NCBI GenBank assembly: GCA_020859875.1
Contig: JAJBVJ010000162.1
Coordinates: forward strand, 1-9,891
Length of the DNA stretch: 9,891 nt
Direction: 5' to 3'
Source of the DNA: Rikenellaceae bacterium
GTDB taxonomy: Bacteria; Bacteroidota; Bacteroidia; Bacteroidales; Rikenellaceae
The notes beneath the pieces are model-generated. The model made no database searches, was not told where the DNA came from, and was given only the letters and a program-made list of their open reading frames with translations. The translations under genes and the position numbers were made by a program. Position 1 is the stretch's first letter. The number at the start of each line of letters is the position of its first letter. This document shows positions 6,287-9,891 of the stretch, piece by piece.

Positions 6287-6841
6287 TTACTCGTCGAAAT
6301 CCTCACCGAAATTGTCCTTTTCACCGGCCGTGGCTTCATAAGCGGGAGCTAAGAATGTTACGGGATAGTCACCGCAGGTAAGAGAAAGTGAGATGGCATC
6401 GGCAGCAGCGTTTATACTAATGGCGGTCATAATATATTTCGGATAAGGCTCGAAGCTATCCGTTCGGCCATTGTAATACAACGGTATTATATTATCGCCC
6501 GTGATGGTATATCCGGTGGTTGTTTGCGAAACTGCCATCCCATTCACCACGATGTCGAGTGTCACCGGCATATCCTCTGCAAAATTAGCCTGATACATTA
6601 CCAGATTGCAGGTCTTTCTGTCATCGTCAAAAACCAGTTTCATCTTCTGATTTTCCCAGTAATATACAGAGCCACTTTCGTCTACCGGGGCCACTTCCAT
6701 GGTGCCCTTATAAAACCAGGAGGCGGCGTCGGCAGGATTCTCATAACCGTTTTCTTCAATTTCCGTGTCTTTGTCGTCGCTGCACGAGTATAGTGCGGCG
6801 AAGGAAGCAAATGCAAGTAACAGCAATAATTTTTTTCTCAT
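6287..6841 (-). CDS. Probable surface-exposed lipoprotein, calycin-like beta-barrel possible
   Basis: A 184-residue protein with a lipoprotein signal: basic MRKK, hydrophobic LLLLLAFASFAA, lipobox LYSC with the lipidated cysteine at C20. The acidic SDDKD directly after it fits the Bacteroidetes export signal that sends lipoproteins to the cell surface. The mature part (about 42-166) alternates beta-strand-like stretches (KMKLVF, VTLDIVVNG, YIMTAISI, AISLSLTC), consistent with a small beta-barrel or sandwich. It loosely resembles the calycin-like lipoproteins of Bacteroides. Cysteines C78 and C156 could form a disulfide. The C-terminus is acidic (GEDFDE). The start is 10 bases after the stop of the TonB-dependent receptor, so it is almost certainly in the same transcript and probably works with it, for example as a substrate-binding or stabilising partner. 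It is not SusD-like: far too short and without SusD features. Confidence 0.85.
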   Translation of the reverse strand: MRKKLLLLLAFASFAALYSCSDDKDTEIEENGYENPADAASWFYKGTMEVAPVDESGSVYYWENQKMKLVFDDDRKTCNLVMYQANFAEDMPVTLDIVVNGMAVSQTTTGYTITGDNIIPLYYNGRTDSFEPYPKYIMTAISINAAADAISLSLTCGDYPVTFLAPAYEATAGEKDNFGEDFDE

Positions 6842-6851
6842 GATAAGTTTG

Positions 6852-9089
6852 TTATAAATTAAATCTTAATGTCGCACCGTATTGGCGGGGTTTTCCCTTC
6901 TGCACGAAACTGTTGCCGATGGATTTGAACCAGAAGGTGTCGTATCTCTTTCCCGTAAGGTTCTTTCCCCAAATATCGAGGCGGTAATTACCCGCTTTAA
7001 ATGAAATATCACCACCCCAAAGGCCGTAGAAACCCTGCTTTGCACTATTGTCTTCGTTCCAGTACATAGAACCGGCTCCGCGCCAATCTACGCGGAGAGA
7101 TATGCGGTCGAGGAATCCTTTGGGGATTTCGAAGCGGTACTCTCCGCCTGCATATAGGGTATTCCGGGGTGCGTAGGGTACTTTGTGGCCTTTGTAGTCG
7201 TTCTGATTATCGTTATATTCGATAAACCGGGCATCGGTAAAGCCGTAGCTCGCATCTAAGATGAAATTCCTGCCCGTATAACCCGCGGACAGTTCCGCGC
7301 CCCGGCTTCTCGATTTCCCCGCGTTCGACATAAGCCTGCCCGTGCTCTGGCCCGGAGGAAATACTGTGATCTGCTGATTGCGTGAATGGATGTAAAAGGC
7401 GGCGGCCTCTATTCGAAGGCGGCTTTCCATCATGACGAGGTGTGTGCCGGCCTCGAAGTTCCAGTTGGATTCCGGTTCGTAGGAGGTTTTGGTCGTATTG
7501 GATTTTGAATTGAAGCCCATCACTGCCATAAGGTCTTCGCGCATTTTATTCTGGAGAATATCGGAAAAAATCTGGGTGTTGAAACCGCCGGCCTTATATC
7601 CGCGGGTGACGGTTGCATACAGGTTTCCGGCCCTGAACCTGTACATGGCCGAGACTTTGGGAAGGATCTCGAAAAAAGAATGGGTTTCGTTTCCATGCAT
7701 GGCGGTTTCCAGAAGATTATACTGCGGCCCGTCCATCGGAAGGTTGTAACTGAAGGCTCCGTAATTGTCGAATCTCATAGCTATATGTTCGAAATCGGCT
7801 CTCACACCCGCCGTAAGCCTCCACCGGCCGGTCTCTAGGGAGGATTGATGGAAGAGTGCGAATCCGTATGCAGGGAGTTTGAACCTACTGGAGATCACGA
7901 ACATATCCTCCTCTACGGTAAGGCTGTTGCCGGGTAGGAATTCCTCGATATATTTATTGGCATTCTCCAATATAAGCTGTTCGATTCCGTCTTCTTTGAA
8001 AGTTACCGGGGCATTCATCCGGTTGTGTTTGTAGAAAGCGAAGGCTCCCGCGAGCCAATGCCACCGCCGGGAATCGTCGTTGGAGCGGAAAAGTACCTCC
8101 TGTGTTACGGCATGTTCCTTCTGGGCCTGTACCAGTGTGAACATCGATACTGGAAGGAAATCCTGGTCGAGGGTCATCCTGTCGTCCATGAACTGGTAGC
8201 TTGTCACGCTTTGGAACTGGTATCGCGGGCCGTCGTAGCGAACGGTAGTCCCGTTGATCAGGCCCGTGCGGTAATATTTACACGGATCGTTATGGTTTAC
8301 ATTCCCGGCGTGGCCCGTAAGGGGATCGAGGTAGGCGTAAGCAAATCCTTTCTGGTCGACATAGTTGAAAGAGAGGGTGTTGTCCACAAAAAGCTTGTCG
8401 GACAATTTCCATTGAAGGCGGCCTCGGACTCCTTCGGTCAGTATTTTGTCGGCATGGCTGCCGTCGTACTCGTTAGTAAAGAAACCGTCGCTGCTATGGT
8501 GGGATATGGCCAGCGACCACCCGAATTTCTCCGTGGGGCGCCGGTAGACGGATGCCACAACGTCGGCCGTATTCCCGTTGCCGTAACCTGCCGAGGCTCT
8601 AACTCCCTGATACTCCAAGGGTGAAAGGGTGAAAATATTTATGACTCCACCGATACTGTTGCGGCCGTAAAGCGTACTCTGGGGGCCGCGAAGAATGTCG
8701 GCACGGCGAATATCGTAGAAATCGAATTCGTAATTGTTTTTGTTCAGTATCGGAACATTGTCTATATAAAGGCCGAGAGAGGGCTGTTCCATCCTCGCCC
8801 CGATCCCGCGAATGTAGATCGACGAGGTCATCCGGGAGCCGTAATCCGGAAGATAAAGATTCGGAGTGAGCAGTGAAAAATCTTTCTGGGTCGATATCCC
8901 CTCTCCCTGGATGCGGGACAGGGTGAACGATGTTCCGGCGATGGGTTGATGGAAAATATCCCCTTTTTGTTTCAGAGGGGCCGTTACTTCGCTCAGTGGA
9001 AGTTCATGGGGAAAGGCCACACTGTCGGCATCCGAACCGGACGGGGTAAGGGGCAATATGGAGAAAAGAAACGGTAAGATCGGGTTCAC
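6852..9089 (-). CDS. TonB-dependent outer-membrane receptor, non-SusC type
   Basis: A 745-residue outer-membrane transporter that would import a substrate, such as an iron chelate or other scarce nutrient, with energy from TonB. The N-terminus is apolar (MNPILPFLFSILPL) and acts as a weak signal peptide. LPLSEVTAP (30-38) could be the TonB box. The plug domain follows (about 45-155), with IYIRGIGAR (91-99) and the hallmark LRGPQSTLYGRNSIGGVINI (133-152). The rest is a beta-barrel with typical late strands (GYKAGGFN, NAGKSRSRGAELS) and a final strand YGATLRFNL. There is no N-terminal carboxypeptidase-like domain and no susD neighbour, so it is not a glycan SusC; the style is nearer to receptors of Proteobacteria. 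The start is GTG at 9089; an ATG five bases upstream is out of frame. The substrate is unknown. Confidence 0.93.
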   Translation of the reverse strand: MNPILPFLFSILPLTPSGSDADSVAFPHELPLSEVTAPLKQKGDIFHQPIAGTSFTLSRIQGEGISTQKDFSLLTPNLYLPDYGSRMTSSIYIRGIGARMEQPSLGLYIDNVPILNKNNYEFDFYDIRRADILRGPQSTLYGRNSIGGVINIFTLSPLEYQGVRASAGYGNGNTADVVASVYRRPTEKFGWSLAISHHSSDGFFTNEYDGSHADKILTEGVRGRLQWKLSDKLFVDNTLSFNYVDQKGFAYAYLDPLTGHAGNVNHNDPCKYYRTGLINGTTVRYDGPRYQFQSVTSYQFMDDRMTLDQDFLPVSMFTLVQAQKEHAVTQEVLFRSNDDSRRWHWLAGAFAFYKHNRMNAPVTFKEDGIEQLILENANKYIEEFLPGNSLTVEEDMFVISSRFKLPAYGFALFHQSSLETGRWRLTAGVRADFEHIAMRFDNYGAFSYNLPMDGPQYNLLETAMHGNETHSFFEILPKVSAMYRFRAGNLYATVTRGYKAGGFNTQIFSDILQNKMREDLMAVMGFNSKSNTTKTSYEPESNWNFEAGTHLVMMESRLRIEAAAFYIHSRNQQITVFPPGQSTGRLMSNAGKSRSRGAELSAGYTGRNFILDASYGFTDARFIEYNDNQNDYKGHKVPYAPRNTLYAGGEYRFEIPKGFLDRISLRVDWRGAGSMYWNEDNSAKQGFYGLWGGDISFKAGNYRLDIWGKNLTGKRYDTFWFKSIGNSFVQKGKPRQYGATLRFNL

Positions 9090-9115
9090 ACCATCCCGGT
9101 TTAAATTAACAAGCG

Positions 9116-9123
9116 CAAAAGTA
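9116..9123 (-). promoter_or_regulatory. Candidate -7 element of a promoter for the receptor gene
   Basis: TACTTTTG on the minus strand fits TAnnTTTG exactly and lies 27 bases before the GTG start, between the regulator stop (9155) and the receptor. At the -33 position I see TAAA instead of TTTG. A weak -33 element is what an AraC-type activator would be expected to compensate for. Confidence 0.4.
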
Positions 9124-9154
9124 ATTAAACCACGGGGGTGTCTTTAGGACTATA

Positions 9155-9891
9155 TTATCCTATTTTGGGATTTTTCGTGCCGGCACGGTATGCCGTAGGG
9201 GCCATTCCCACCGCTCTACGGAACAGGCGCGTAAAATAGGAGGGGTCGCTGTGGCCGACCCTACCGGCAATCTCCCCGACGGGAAGGTCGGTATGTTCGA
9301 GGAGTACTTTAGCTTCGAGTATCACCGCCTCGTTTATCCATACTTGCGGCGTTTTACCGGTCAGATTCTTAACAGTACGGGTGAGGTGGGGCACCGAGAC
9401 GTTCAACCTTGCGGCATGGAATGCTGCGGAGTGGTCGCTTGCAGGGTTCTCGAAAATATATTCCACGAAATCGTTGCAGAGTTTGTGGTCGAGGTCGGGT
9501 TCCCCGGCAGATTCCCCGGAGCGGGCCTGTTCTATCTCCACAAGCAGGGCCGTCAGGTAGGTGCGCAGGATGTCGAGATTGTTCGAGTTCGAGCTCTCCT
9601 TTTCGATTCGCCGGAGGATATTTGCGACGAAGGGGGCTTGCATATCCCCGAAATGGACTTTATGGCCGCCCCATTTGCGAAGGGAGGGAAAAGAGCGTAA
9701 AACGCTGCGGCCGCTGCAGTCGGCATTGAGGAAGTCGGTGTGGAAACCTCCCATATAGCCGGTGCAGTCGTCCCAATAACGCACCGAAAAAACCTGCCCC
9801 GCCGGGATCACTCCGCAGTCGCCGGACTTGAAGAGGTAGGTTTCATTTCCGATGGAAACCAGTGTTTCACCGCCTTCCACAAATACAAAGC
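9155..9891 (-). CDS. AraC-family transcriptional regulator, N-terminus cut by window edge
   Basis: The frame stays open to the right edge of the window. Residues FVFVEGGETLV continue upstream of the GTG at 9880, so that GTG is internal and the true start is outside; about 244 residues are visible. The N-terminal part is a cupin-like sensor (GNETYLFKSGDCGVIPAGQVFSV). The C-terminal hundred residues are a full AraC DNA-binding domain: first helix-turn-helix LNVSVPHLTRTVKNLTGKTP, second DLPVGEIAGRVGHSDPSYFTRLFRRAVGMAPTAYR read in two parts around GHSDPSYFTRLF. It is a likely DNA-binding activator. The receptor gene starts 65 bases after its stop on the same strand, so control of the receptor and lipoprotein is the natural inference. 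The inducer is unknown. Confidence 0.95.
   Translation of the reverse strand, partial: FVFVEGGETLVSIGNETYLFKSGDCGVIPAGQVFSVRYWDDCTGYMGGFHTDFLNADCSGRSVLRSFPSLRKWGGHKVHFGDMQAPFVANILRRIEKESSNSNNLDILRTYLTALLVEIEQARSGESAGEPDLDHKLCNDFVEYIFENPASDHSAAFHAARLNVSVPHLTRTVKNLTGKTPQVWINEAVILEAKVLLEHTDLPVGEIAGRVGHSDPSYFTRLFRRAVGMAPTAYRAGTKNPKIG

Noticed and set aside
8025..8624. 199-codon plus-strand open frame inside the receptor gene
   Set aside because: The receptor frame has plug and barrel motifs throughout; the opposite frame has none.
6287..9089. SusC/SusD glycan-uptake pair
   Set aside because: The receptor lacks the N-terminal carboxypeptidase-like domain, and the lipoprotein is about a third of SusD length.
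9880..9880. GTG at 9880 as start of the AraC-family gene
   Set aside because: The frame continues open to the window edge with cupin-like residues, so the gene is cut and not started here.

Overview
The window looks like chromosome from a member of the Bacteroidota, most likely Bacteroidales and possibly Rikenellaceae/Alistipes-like; the genus is a guess from protein flavour and moderate GC. Three things support the phylum. There is a textbook TTTG-N19-TAnnTTTG promoter ahead of a tRNA gene. The lipoprotein signal is followed by an acidic stretch. The lipoprotein/radical SAM gene pair at the left edge is known from this phylum. No phage, IS element, CRISPR array or integrase is visible, and most of the window is ordinary chromosome.

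Left block (1-1290): the last 48 codons of a probable radical-SAM-associated lipoprotein end in a stop codon that overlaps the ATG of a radical SAM/SPASM enzyme by one base. This is a two-gene 'rSAM/lipoprotein' system whose chemistry is, to my knowledge, unknown. The enzyme has an intact CxxxCxxC site but an incomplete set of SPASM cysteines. A perfect 17-bp hairpin separates it from the converging next gene.

Housekeeping block (1291-6286): a DeaD/DbpA-type DEAD-box RNA helicase with a long basic tail (minus strand), then tRNA-His(GTG) on the minus strand with its own promoter and a T-tract terminator, then groES-groEL (plus strand). The groES upstream region carries a perfect 10-bp palindrome and five TGTCA/TGACA elements, which are candidate heat-shock control sites. 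After the groEL terminator comes a small DUF937-like protein of unknown function with its own terminator.

Right block (6287-9891, minus strand, read right to left): an AraC-family regulator with a cupin-like N-terminal sensor domain (cut by the window edge), then a 745-residue TonB-dependent outer-membrane receptor of the non-SusC type, then, 10 bases later, a 184-residue probable surface lipoprotein. The simplest reading is a ligand-responsive outer-membrane uptake locus: the AraC protein senses a ligand or signal, the receptor imports the substrate using TonB energy, and the lipoprotein assists at the cell surface. The substrate cannot be told from the sequence.
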